A DNA stretch of 64,000 nt from Bifidobacterium longum subsp. infantis ATCC 15697 = JCM 1222 = DSM 20088 (lineage in GTDB: Bacteria; Actinomycetota; Actinomycetes; Actinomycetales; Bifidobacteriaceae), in NCBI RefSeq assembly GCF_000269965.1, contig NC_017219.1, positions 186,001 through 250,000 on the forward strand. The letters run 5' to 3'. Numbering within the stretch: position 1 is the stretch's first letter; each line of letters begins with the position of its first letter. The position numbers and the translations under genes were made by a program. This document shows positions 27,124 to 34,311 of this stretch, piece after piece. The notes below the pieces were generated by a model. The model had not been told where the DNA came from. It did no database searches and saw nothing but the letters and a program-made list of their open reading frames with translations.

Positions 27124-27678
27124 ATGAAGATTTCCGCCGATTTCACCGTCATTCCGGACGATTTCGCCAAGGCCGCGGCCCCTGAATATTTCAATGGTGG
27201 CGTGCCTGTGGTCTCCTTCCCGTTCTACATCGATGATGTGAGCCCCGAAGCTCGTTACCTGCACTGGGAGTTCGTGGATCCGGATTCGATTCCGGTCTGC
27301 GGTTTCGAGTGGATTCACTGGTCCGTGGCCAACCTGCCCATCGGCGCGCTGATGTACGACTTCAACGACTCACATGCGCTGGCCATCCCGCCGGACTTCT
27401 CCCGCCAGCTGCCAGCCATGATTCCGGAGACCGTGCAAGGCCGCAATTCTTCGGCCTCCAAGTTCCTTGGTCGTAGCACTGACCCGGCCGTGATTATGCG
27501 GTACAACGGACCGCAGCCGCCGGACAAGGATCATGAGTATTACCTGCAGGTGTGGGCCACCAAGAAGCCGCTTCCCGGATTGAACCAGGGATTCTGGCTC
27601 AACGAACTGCTGCACGCGCTGCGTGCCAGCGGCGAGACGCCCGACACCGACGGCGTCTTCCTGACCGGCAAGGCGTGA
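27124..27678 (+). CDS. PEBP/YbhB family protein
   Basis: A 184-residue phosphatidylethanolamine-binding-protein-like (Raf kinase inhibitor-like) protein. The anion-pocket blocks are visible: HWEFVDPDSIPVCGFEWIHWSVANLP (DPD and the GxxxxHW motif), then MRYNGPQPPDKDHEYYLQVWA (GPxPP-x-H-x-Y). Bacterial members have no settled function. The start is either ATG 27124 (preceded by GGTGGG) or ATG 27100; the former is preferred because MKISADFTVIP matches the family beginning. No signal peptide, so cytoplasmic. Confidence 0.88.
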   Translation: MKISADFTVIPDDFAKAAAPEYFNGGVPVVSFPFYIDDVSPEARYLHWEFVDPDSIPVCGFEWIHWSVANLPIGALMYDFNDSHALAIPPDFSRQLPAMIPETVQGRNSSASKFLGRSTDPAVIMRYNGPQPPDKDHEYYLQVWATKKPLPGLNQGFWLNELLHALRASGETPDTDGVFLTGKA

Positions 27679-27686
27679 GCCACATG

Positions 27687-27790
27687 AGCCCCCGCAGGCG
27701 GGGGCTGTCAGCATCACTGACTGAGGGGCGGGTCAGTACAGAACCTCCTTCAGTCCGACTTCGTCGTTCAGCTCCCGCCAGCGGGAGCGT
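27687..27790. repeat. Dispersed hairpin repeat
   Basis: AGCCCCCGC pairs with GCGGGGGCT (27687-27706), then GTCAGC...GACTGAGGGGC, and further on CTCCCGC/GCGGGAG near 27773-27787. The order hairpin, then GTCAGC-type stem, then GACTGAGGGG matches the family found at 333, 29432, 31337 and 57101. It lies between the PEBP gene and the dipeptidase start. Confidence 0.55.
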
Positions 27791-27821
27791 GACCACAACA
27801 AAGAAAGGACACCATCACACT

Positions 27822-29423
27822 ATGGCCTGCACCACGATTCTGGTAGGCAAAGACGCGAGCTATGACGGCTCGACCATCATCGCCCGCAACGAGGATTCCG
27901 CCAACGGCGAGTTCAATCCGAAGCGCTTCATCGTCGTCAAACCAAGCGAGCAGCCGCGTGAGTATAAGTCGGTGATCTCCCACCTGACCATCACCCTGCC
28001 GGACGACCCGCTGCAGTACACCGCCGTGCCGAACGCGGACCTCAAGGAAGGTATTTGGGGCGAGGCCGGCGTCAACGAGGCGAACGTGGCGATGAGCGCC
28101 ACCGAAACCCTGACCACCAACGAGCGCGTGCTCGGCGCCGACCCGTTCGTGGAATACACGCCGGCCAAGGGCGATGAGCCCGAGGTGCCCGGCGGCATCG
28201 GCGAAGAGGACTTCCTGACCATTGTGCTGCCGTATGTCAAGACCGCGCGCGAGGGCGTCCAGCGCCTCGGCTCACTGCTCGAGGAGTTCGGCACCTACGA
28301 GATGAACGGCGTCGCCTTCTCTGACTCCAACGAAATCTGGTGGCTGGAAACCGTGGGCGGCCATCACTGGATTGCCAAGCGAGTGCCGGACGAGGCCTAC
28401 GTGACCATGCCGAACCAGCTCGGTATCGACGAATTCGACCTTGAGGACGCCCTGGGTGACCAGGAAGCGCACATTTGTTCCGAAGACCTTGCCGAATTCA
28501 TCGAAACCAACCATTTGGACCTCGCGGTGGAGAACACCACCCCGTTCAACCCGCGCGACGCCTTCGGCTCCCACTCCGACTCCGACCACGTGTACAACAC
28601 CCCACGCGCCTGGTACATGCAGCGCTTCCTCAACCCGTACGACGAGGTGTGGGACGGCCCGGACGCCGACCACAAGCCCACCTCCGACGACATCCCGTGG
28701 GCCCGCCAGCCGGAGCGCAAGGTGACCATCGAAGACATCAAGTACGTGCTGAGCTCCCACTACCAGGGCACTCCGTTCGATCCGTACGGCCAGCTGGGCG
28801 ATGAGCGCACCCGCCACATGTACCGCACGATCGGCATCAACCGCCAGAGCCAGCTTGCGGTGATGCAGATTCGCCCGTACCGCCCGCAGGCTTCCCGAGC
28901 TATTCAGTGGATGGCATACGGGTCCAACCCGTTCAACACGCTGGTACCGTTCTTCCCGAACGTGGACGCCACGCCCGCCTACCTCGAAGACACCACCACC
29001 CGCGTGACTTCCGAGAACTTCTACTGGGCCAACCGCATCATCGCAGCCCTATGCGATGGTGCCTTCCGCTCCACGTCCAACGCCGTCGAGCGCTACCAGG
29101 AGAAGACCGGCGCGATGGGTCACCGTTTGGTGTCTGCCACCGATGAGCAGGTGGCACGCCTTGGCTTGACGGCCGCCGAGGAAGCCGCGCAGTCTGCTGC
29201 CGAAGAGGAATTCGAGGCGGATAACGTAGACGGTGATGTGCAGCCGATGACCCCGGACGAGACCATCGCTGCGATGCGTAACCCCGAAGTGCGCGAGATT
29301 CTCGCCACCGCCAACCAGACCATGGCCGACCAGCTCAAGGAGGAAACCGACAAGCTGCTTGACTCCGTGCTGTACACTCGCAGCATGGAAATGAAGAACG
29401 GCTTCCACATGTCCGACTTTTAG
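27822..29423 (+). CDS. pepD: C69-family dipeptidase
   Basis: A 533-residue N-terminal-nucleophile peptidase related to Lactobacillus PepD. The N-terminus from ATG 27822 is MACTTILVGKDASYDGSTII with the nucleophilic Cys at position 3, followed by ARNEDS. An Ala precedes the Cys, so Met-Ala would need to be removed to expose it; most relatives start Met-Cys. Further blocks are EAGVNEANVAMSATET and WWLETVGGHHWIAKRVPDEAY. The C-terminal region after AERYQEKTG-like sequence is helical and acidic. It lacks a signal peptide, so cytoplasmic peptide turnover is likely. AAAGGA precedes the ATG by about ten bases; upstream codons in frame belong to the repeat. Confidence 0.92.
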   Translation: MACTTILVGKDASYDGSTIIARNEDSANGEFNPKRFIVVKPSEQPREYKSVISHLTITLPDDPLQYTAVPNADLKEGIWGEAGVNEANVAMSATETLTTNERVLGADPFVEYTPAKGDEPEVPGGIGEEDFLTIVLPYVKTAREGVQRLGSLLEEFGTYEMNGVAFSDSNEIWWLETVGGHHWIAKRVPDEAYVTMPNQLGIDEFDLEDALGDQEAHICSEDLAEFIETNHLDLAVENTTPFNPRDAFGSHSDSDHVYNTPRAWYMQRFLNPYDEVWDGPDADHKPTSDDIPWARQPERKVTIEDIKYVLSSHYQGTPFDPYGQLGDERTRHMYRTIGINRQSQLAVMQIRPYRPQASRAIQWMAYGSNPFNTLVPFFPNVDATPAYLEDTTTRVTSENFYWANRIIAALCDGAFRSTSNAVERYQEKTGAMGHRLVSATDEQVARLGLTAAEEAAQSAAEEEFEADNVDGDVQPMTPDETIAAMRNPEVREILATANQTMADQLKEETDKLLDSVLYTRSMEMKNGFHMSDF

Positions 29424-29431
29424 TCCGTATT

Positions 29432-29516
29432 GAGCTCCCCTCCCTGAGGGGAGCTGACCGCGAAGCGGACTGAGGGGCTAAGCTGTTAAGAAACAGCCCA
29501 GTGGGCTGTTTCTAGG
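29432..29516. repeat. Dispersed hairpin repeat (GAGGGGAG family)
   Basis: AGCTCCCCTC pairs with GAGGGGAGCT immediately after the dipeptidase stop. It is followed by GCGAAGCGGACTGAGGGG and AAACAGCCCA/TGGGCTGTTT. The same three modules, including the AAACAGCCCAGTG segment, occur at 333-478. Probably works as a terminator. Confidence 0.65.
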
Positions 29517-29577
29517 CGAAGAGGCGGCGGCCGCCCCACCACCCCGCTCCGCCATCATCAACACAGAAAGGCATTAA

Positions 29578-31095
29578 ATGACCACCATCGAAGACTTCAC
29601 CAGCCAGTACGGCCTGGTCCAGAAGATCGACGCATTCGGCTACATGAAGTACCTGACCGAGAACCCGGACGCCCCGTGCAAGCACGGCAAGGTGGTGCTC
29701 GTCACCGCCGATACGCCGCTCAAGGCATCGCGCGGCGAAGGCAAGACCACCACGACCATCGCCTTGATCGACGCCCTGAACAAGCGTGGCATTGATGCGG
29801 CCGCCGTGCTGCGTCAGCCGAGCATGGGCATCACCGCAGCCGGTTCCAAGGGCGGTGCCTCCGGCGGCGGCAAGGCATCCCTGACCCACCCCGAGCTCAT
29901 CGACTGGGGTCTGTGCGGCGAAATGGGCGCCATCGAGGCGGCCCAGAACCTGCTCGTCTCCTTCGCCGAGAAGGCCATCGATGAAGGCAAGCTTGACACG
30001 ATTCTCGTGCCGCGTGTCTCCGAGGTGCCGAGCCGCTCCCTGCGCTCCACCGCCGTGGACTACGGCAAGGGCAACGTGCCGGAGAAGGTCGTGCTCACGC
30101 CGACCTGCGAGCTCATGCAGATCATGGTGCTCTCCCGCTCGATGGACGAGATTTCCGAGCGTGTATCCAAGATGATCGCCGGCACCAAGGACGGCAAGGC
30201 CGTGACCTTCGGCGAGTTCGTGGACCTGTGGCGCATCACCGGCATTCTGGCCGACGCGGTCAAGCCGGCCAAGACCGAGACCGTGAACGGCTCCCCGGTC
30301 TACGTGCACGGTGGCCCGTTCGCCAACGTGTCCATCGGCATTCCGACGCTGGTTTCCGTGGAAATGGCCTGCGCTCTGCATGATGTGGTTGTCGTCGAAG
30401 CCGGTTACGGCACCGACGCCGGTGCCCAGAAGTGGCTGGACATCGCCTGTCGCGAGTATGGCGCGCAGTGGCCGTCCGCCGCCATCGTGGTGACCCGCGC
30501 CTCCACCTGGCGCGACGATCCCGAGCTGGCCTGGCGCTACCCGTTCCACGTGCAGCGCCTGGAGAACCTGGACATTCCGACCTTCCCGCTCATCAACCTG
30601 TGGGAAGGCGAGGACGATCAGGTCCCGTCCCTGCAGGCCACCGCCGACGAGCTGGGCTTCCGCACGCCGATCGTCGGCAATCTGTTCCGCGACGGCGGCG
30701 AGGCGCTGGTCCCGCAGCTTGACGGTTTCGTCGATGCGTTGCAGAACGGCTCCATGCCGGCCGAACCGCATTCGCACAAGGGCATGGCCCTGACCGAGAA
30801 CGCCAAGTGGGTGGCCGAGAACGCCTACGGCGTACCGGCCGAGCGCGTGATCTACAAGCCGGGCTTCACCGAGTCTGTGTCCAAGGCCATGGAACTGTGC
30901 CAGAGCGCAGGCATCTCGCTGGACAATCTGACGTTCGTGGCGGTCAAGTCCCCGGCGACCATGACCGACAACGACCGTGCCCCCGAAGAAGAGCGCACCG
31001 TGACCCTGAAGAAGGTCGAGGTGCATGCCGGTGCCGGTCTGGTCCACGTCAACCTGACCACCAGCCTCACCACCCCTATGCCCAAGATTGTGTGA
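29578..31095 (+). CDS. fhs: Formate-tetrahydrofolate ligase
   Basis: Forms 10-formyl-tetrahydrofolate from formate, THF and ATP. The 505-residue protein has the P-loop-like SRGEGKTTTTIALIDAL (about 44-60), RQPSMGITAAGSKGGASGGG and the family hallmark GGKASLTHPELIDWG-type segment (usually ...[20 protein letters not shown] in longer enzymes). It is about 50 residues shorter than typical 556-residue enzymes, so this is a diverged subtype that I assign by overall pattern. AGAAAGG precedes the ATG. It ends before repeat copy B. Confidence 0.85.
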   Translation: MTTIEDFTSQYGLVQKIDAFGYMKYLTENPDAPCKHGKVVLVTADTPLKASRGEGKTTTTIALIDALNKRGIDAAAVLRQPSMGITAAGSKGGASGGGKASLTHPELIDWGLCGEMGAIEAAQNLLVSFAEKAIDEGKLDTILVPRVSEVPSRSLRSTAVDYGKGNVPEKVVLTPTCELMQIMVLSRSMDEISERVSKMIAGTKDGKAVTFGEFVDLWRITGILADAVKPAKTETVNGSPVYVHGGPFANVSIGIPTLVSVEMACALHDVVVVEAGYGTDAGAQKWLDIACREYGAQWPSAAIVVTRASTWRDDPELAWRYPFHVQRLENLDIPTFPLINLWEGEDDQVPSLQATADELGFRTPIVGNLFRDGGEALVPQLDGFVDALQNGSMPAEPHSHKGMALTENAKWVAENAYGVPAERVIYKPGFTESVSKAMELCQSAGISLDNLTFVAVKSPATMTDNDRAPEEERTVTLKKVEVHAGAGLVHVNLTTSLTTPMPKIV

Positions 31096-31114
31096 TGACA
31101 GGCACGAGGTGAGG

Positions 31115-31304
31115 TAACTCGCTTTCGAGGGGCGGATTTCCGGTTTTCCGGAGGTCCATCTGCGTTTCGAGGGGCTCTTCGATTGCGAAACCCGGAGTAT
31201 GATCATTGAAACTGCAATGTTTATACTCCGGGTTTCTTGTTTTAAAAGCCCCTTGAAACGCTAGTAGAGCTTCTGAATGTTGGAAATCAGCCCCTTGAAA
31301 CGTA
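31115..31304. repeat. Mirror-symmetric intergenic element, copy B
   Basis: Direct units CTTTCGAGGGGCGGATTT (from 31121) and CGTTTCGAGGGGCTC (from 31162) are mirrored by inverted units AGCCCCTTGAAACGCTAG (near 31247) and CAGCCCCTTGAAACG (near 31289). The centre holds a 14-base perfect hairpin, GAAACCCGGAGTAT at 31187-31200 with ATACTCCGGGTTTC at 31223-31236. The organisation matches copy A at 21861-22067. It lies directly after fhs. Confidence 0.8.
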
Positions 31305-31330
31305 GAAAGCCCGCCACCGGCGGGCTTTCT
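31304..31330. terminator. Terminator between fhs and tautomerase gene
   Basis: AGAAAGCCCGCC pairs perfectly with GGCGGGCTTTCT across a three-base loop. A GAGGGGAG-family repeat follows at 31337-31385. It lies between convergent genes and is symmetric, so both directions are plausible. Confidence 0.8.
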
Positions 31331-31398
31331 ATATCTGAGCTTCCCTCTTTGAGGGGAGCTGTCAGCGAAGCTGACTGAGGGGAGCCAGAATACACAAA

Positions 31399-31746
31399 CT
31401 AGAAGTTGCCACCATTCCAGCCCCAGTCGGTGGTGGCGGTGTAACGGATGTAGGTGCGGTCCTCGGGAATGCCGAGCGTGGAGTTCAGCGCGGCCATTAT
31501 GCTCTCGGTCAGCTTTTCCCAAGCAGAGCCCGGCACGGAGCGGCCGAACACGTTGACCTCCACATAGGCGGCGGGCTGGTCATCGCTACCACCGAAGTAG
31601 ATCGGCATATTGTCTTCGAACGGGCACATCAGCCAGCCCTCGGACTTGCCCGGCACGGCGGTAATCGCCTTGCCATAGGCGGCCTTCAACGCCTCGCGCT
31701 GCTCAGGGGTGGTGGACACGGACACATGAGTGTGAATAACGGGCAT
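31399..31746 (-). CDS. MIF/4-oxalocrotonate-type tautomerase
   Basis: A 115-residue member of the macrophage migration inhibitory factor branch of the tautomerase superfamily. The N-terminal Met-Pro (MPVIHTHVSVS) leaves the catalytic Pro after Met removal. The block GKSEGWLMCPFEDNMPIYFGGSDDQPAAYVEV and the C-terminal GIPEDRTYIRYTATTDWGWNG match MIF-type enzymes. AGGAGG precedes the ATG. Substrate unknown; phenylpyruvate-like enol/keto compounds are usual test substrates for the family. Confidence 0.88.
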   Translation of the reverse strand: MPVIHTHVSVSTTPEQREALKAAYGKAITAVPGKSEGWLMCPFEDNMPIYFGGSDDQPAAYVEVNVFGRSVPGSAWEKLTESIMAALNSTLGIPEDRTYIRYTATTDWGWNGGNF

Positions 31747-31922
31747 AATTCCTCCTTGATTCGGTTCGCTTCCAGTCTAGCCTCAGCGGCTGCTGTTGAA
31801 CAGGGCATGCGGACGTAGGAAGCTGCTCGCAGAACGGACCGGGGCAAGGCCAATTGGGGAGATTATTGGCCTTTTCAGCCAATATATGTTCCGCAGTCAG
31901 CCCAATAGTGTTGAATACCCTT

Positions 31923-32483
31923 GTGAGAAAATTGATTGAACAGCTGATGAAGTTCGGCATTGTGGGCGTCATCGCCTTTGTTATCGACTGGGGTATCCTC
32001 AACCTATTGGTTGGCATATTCCACATGCACAACGTGCTGGCTGCCACCATCTCTTTCATCATCTCGCTGATTTTCAACTATCTGGCGAGCATGAAATTCG
32101 TATTCAAGCATCGTGATGACATGGCGCGCTGGATGGAGATTCTTATCTTCGTGGTGGGCGCTGTAGTCGGTCTGTTCATGAATGACGCGATTATCTGGAT
32201 TTCCACCTATGGCATGAACCACGATGCCTATGTGTCGCAGCATGCCGAATATCTGTTGCGTACCAATATCGGCAAGTTGGTGGCCACTGCCGTGGTGATG
32301 ATCTGGAACTTCTTGATTCGCAAGTGGCTGCTCGACGATACGCACACCAATGCGATGAACCGTCTGAAGTCCGCTGAAAATCGACTGAATGCTGAGGAGC
32401 TTGAAGCCAAGTGGCAGAACAGCTTCTCCCACAAGCTCGGCATCTGGTCCCTGGAACACACGCCCAAAGGCTGGTCGAAGTAG
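31923..32483 (+). CDS. GtrA family membrane protein
   Basis: A 186-residue protein with four membrane segments, starting MRKLIEQLMKFGIVGVIAFV from GTG 31923; GTG 31908 is an alternative, and neither has a clear ribosome site. The KFGIVG start, ATISFIISLIFNYLASMKFVF and GKLVATAVVMIWNFLIRKWLL are the GtrA signature. Such proteins are thought to help move polyprenyl-phosphate-linked sugars across the membrane for surface glycan decoration. The C-terminus (about 45 residues) is a charged, probably helical tail. A strong terminator follows. Confidence 0.88.
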   Translation: MRKLIEQLMKFGIVGVIAFVIDWGILNLLVGIFHMHNVLAATISFIISLIFNYLASMKFVFKHRDDMARWMEILIFVVGAVVGLFMNDAIIWISTYGMNHDAYVSQHAEYLLRTNIGKLVATAVVMIWNFLIRKWLLDDTHTNAMNRLKSAENRLNAEELEAKWQNSFSHKLGIWSLEHTPKGWSK

Positions 32484-32496
32484 CGTTTTGACGTAT

Positions 32497-32531
32497 AGCT
32501 AAGCCCCCTCGTCAGAGGGGGCTTAGCTTTT
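32497..32531 (+). terminator. Terminator after the GtrA gene
   Basis: AGCTAAGCCCCCTC pairs with GAGGGGGCTTAGCT around GTCA, followed by TTTTG. The right half belongs to the 92-base segment duplicated at 34220-34311. Confidence 0.85.
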
Positions 32532-32595
32532 GTCTCACACACTCACTTCAGTCAAGGTCGGCTGCTCGGTGGAGCCCTTGATCTGCTTGAAGCCA
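32504..32595. repeat. 92-bp direct repeat, left copy (duplicated 3' end of the MFS gene)
   Basis: This segment matches 34220-34311 at 90 of 92 positions. It contains the antisense of the last about 20 codons of the MFS transporter plus its terminator. Beyond base 32595 the two copies diverge at once. The 1.6 kb between the copies is the AlbA_2 islet. Confidence 0.9.
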
Positions 32596-32609
32596 GATAT
32601 GTTGGCATG

Positions 32610-32653
32610 TTATCGGACATGTCCGATAACATGTCCGATAACATGTCCGATAA
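32610..32653. promoter_or_regulatory. Iterated operator-like palindrome array
   Basis: A perfect 20-base palindrome (TTATCGGACATGTCCGATAA, 32610-32629) is followed by two further copies of CATGTCCGATAA, so the half-site TGTCCGATAA recurs every 12 bases (32620, 32632, 32644). It ends 18 bases before the start of the AlbA_2 gene, over its expected promoter. Autoregulation by that gene's winged-helix domain is inferred. Confidence 0.7.
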
Positions 32654-32671
32654 TGCTGAAGGTGGCAAATA

Positions 32672-34093
32672 TTGACTCCTGACGAATTGAAATCGAAAAT
32701 CGTCCAAGGCGAAGGTGTCTCTCAGGAATTCAAGCGTTGCGGTTCGTTTCCGGAGTCGGATACTTTTGAGACAATATGTTCGTTCGCGAATCGGCAAGGT
32801 GGCAGTATTTTCCTAGGTGTCAGCGATGACGGAGAGATTCGCGGAGTTAATCGTCGAATCGTTCGTGATATCGAACGCAATATTGCAAATGTGACGTGCA
32901 ATCCGAATGTATTTGATCCAGCACCAGCGTTCGAGTCTGAGCGCATAGATATCGGTGAGGAATTGGTTCTTAGAATCTGGGTACCTGCGGGGCCGTCAGT
33001 CTACCGATACAAGAACGTGGTGTATGATCGCCGCGCCGACGCCGATATCCGTGTTCGTGATGATTCTCAGATTTCGCTGATGTATTTGCGTAAGCAGAGC
33101 ATCTACTCTGAGCGACGCATTTATCCATATGTAACAGTTGAGGATTTGCGCCAGGATCTGATTGAACGAACATACGATCTCATTCGTTTGCGAGACCCGA
33201 ATCATCCTTGGCTCGCATTGGATTGCGACCACATGCTTCGCGCGGCAAAATTATATAGCCGCGATCGGCAAACAGGCGAGCAGGGCTTAACTCTTGCTTC
33301 TGTATTATTGCTGGGAACTGATGAAGTTATTGGCGACGTATGTCCTGCATATAAGACTGATGCGCTAGTTCGCCGGCGCAATGTTGATCGATATGATGAC
33401 AGGTTGACGGTGTCCACCAATCTGCTTGATGCATACGATCAACTTACAGCCTTCGCCCATGCGCAAATGCCGGATACATTCATATTGGAGAATGACATTC
33501 GGGTAAGTGCGCGTAATATTATTTGCCGCGAATTGATTTCCAATCTGTTGATTCATCGAGAATACACGAATCCATTCATCGCTCGTTTGGTAATTGACAA
33601 TGACGGTATTCGTACTGAAAATGCCAGTCGTGCCTTGTTCGAGGGGCGCGTTACTCTGGACGACTTCAATCCTATGCCGAAAAATCCGATCATTGCGGGG
33701 TTCTTCACACAAATAGGTCGTGCGGATGATTTAGGCAGCGGAACACGGAATATATACCGATATTCTCGTTTGTATTCCGGCAAGGAGCCTGTGCTTGAAG
33801 ATGGTGATGTGTTCAAGGCATTCGTTCCCGTTCCCAATGGAGCATCTGGGATTGGACACACTGAGAGTGTTCTTAGTCGCAGAGTTCAGGTAGACGTTGC
33901 GCAGAGTGTCGATACTGTCGATGAAACGATTGCAAGGCTATTGGCGGAGCATGGAACAGTATCAAGTGCTGAGGTTGCTCAAGAGGCACAGGTCACTGTC
34001 CGTACTGCTTTGCGTCATTTGACCAAACTGACACAATCCGGACTAATATGCGCAGAAGGAGAAAACCGTAACAGGAGATATCGATTAGCGTAG
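32672..34093 (+). CDS. AlbA_2 (Schlafen-like) and winged-helix putative regulator
   Basis: A 473-residue protein read from TTG 32672, which has GAAGGTGG eight bases upstream. The N-terminal AlbA_2 domain shows GEGVSQEFKRCGSF, TICSFANRQGGSIFLGVSDDGEIRG and VPAGPSVYRYKNVVYDRRADADIRVR. A central region with LISNLLIHREYTNPFIARLVIDNDGI and DLGSGTRNIYRY resembles the HATPase_c_4 (GHKL-like) domain. The C-terminus (VDETIARLLAEHGTVSSAEVAQEAQVTVRTALRHL...) is a winged helix. The gene has clearly lower GC than neighbours and sits in an islet bounded by 92-base direct repeats, so it was probably acquired. Family members are annotated as transcriptional regulators; target unknown. Confidence 0.85.
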   Translation: MTPDELKSKIVQGEGVSQEFKRCGSFPESDTFETICSFANRQGGSIFLGVSDDGEIRGVNRRIVRDIERNIANVTCNPNVFDPAPAFESERIDIGEELVLRIWVPAGPSVYRYKNVVYDRRADADIRVRDDSQISLMYLRKQSIYSERRIYPYVTVEDLRQDLIERTYDLIRLRDPNHPWLALDCDHMLRAAKLYSRDRQTGEQGLTLASVLLLGTDEVIGDVCPAYKTDALVRRRNVDRYDDRLTVSTNLLDAYDQLTAFAHAQMPDTFILENDIRVSARNIICRELISNLLIHREYTNPFIARLVIDNDGIRTENASRALFEGRVTLDDFNPMPKNPIIAGFFTQIGRADDLGSGTRNIYRYSRLYSGKEPVLEDGDVFKAFVPVPNGASGIGHTESVLSRRVQVDVAQSVDTVDETIARLLAEHGTVSSAEVAQEAQVTVRTALRHLTKLTQSGLICAEGENRNRRYRLA

Positions 34094-34145
34094 GTGTTTT
34101 TGCAGTGAACATACGTTGATTGCGTGTGAAGCCTCGTGATATGGG

Positions 34146-34218
34146 CTGTCGAACGAAGTGAGACTGGGGGAGAGATTTCCGTACGTAATCTCTCCCCCAG
34201 TCTCACTTCGCTCGACAG
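34146..34218. repeat. Long perfect-arm hairpin at the islet's right edge
   Basis: The arms (about 32 bases, 34146-34177 and 34187-34218) differ at one position and enclose a short TCCGTACGT loop. The outer motif GTCGAACGAAGTGAGACTGG and its complement differ from the GAGGGGAG family only in part. It directly abuts the right 92-base repeat (34220). Confidence 0.85.
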
Positions 34219-34219
34219 A

Positions 34220-34311
34220 CCCCCTCGCCAGAGGGGGCTTAGCTTTTGTCTCACACACTCACTTCAGTCAAGGTCGGCTGCTCGGTGGAGCCCTTGATCT
34301 GTTTGAAGCCA
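34220..34311. repeat. 92-bp direct repeat, right copy (native MFS gene end)
   Basis: Same segment as 32504-32595 with two mismatches. This copy includes the real stop and last about 20 codons of the MFS gene (minus strand) and its hairpin ACCCCCTCGCCAGAGGGGGC. Confidence 0.9.

Noticed and set aside
32596..34219. Insertion sequence
   Set aside because: No transposase and no terminal inverted repeats; the 92-bp direct repeats are far too long for a target duplication.
34251..34311. Second truncated MFS gene at 32.5 kb
   Set aside because: The left copy is only 92 bases of duplicated gene end and is treated as a repeat, not a gene.
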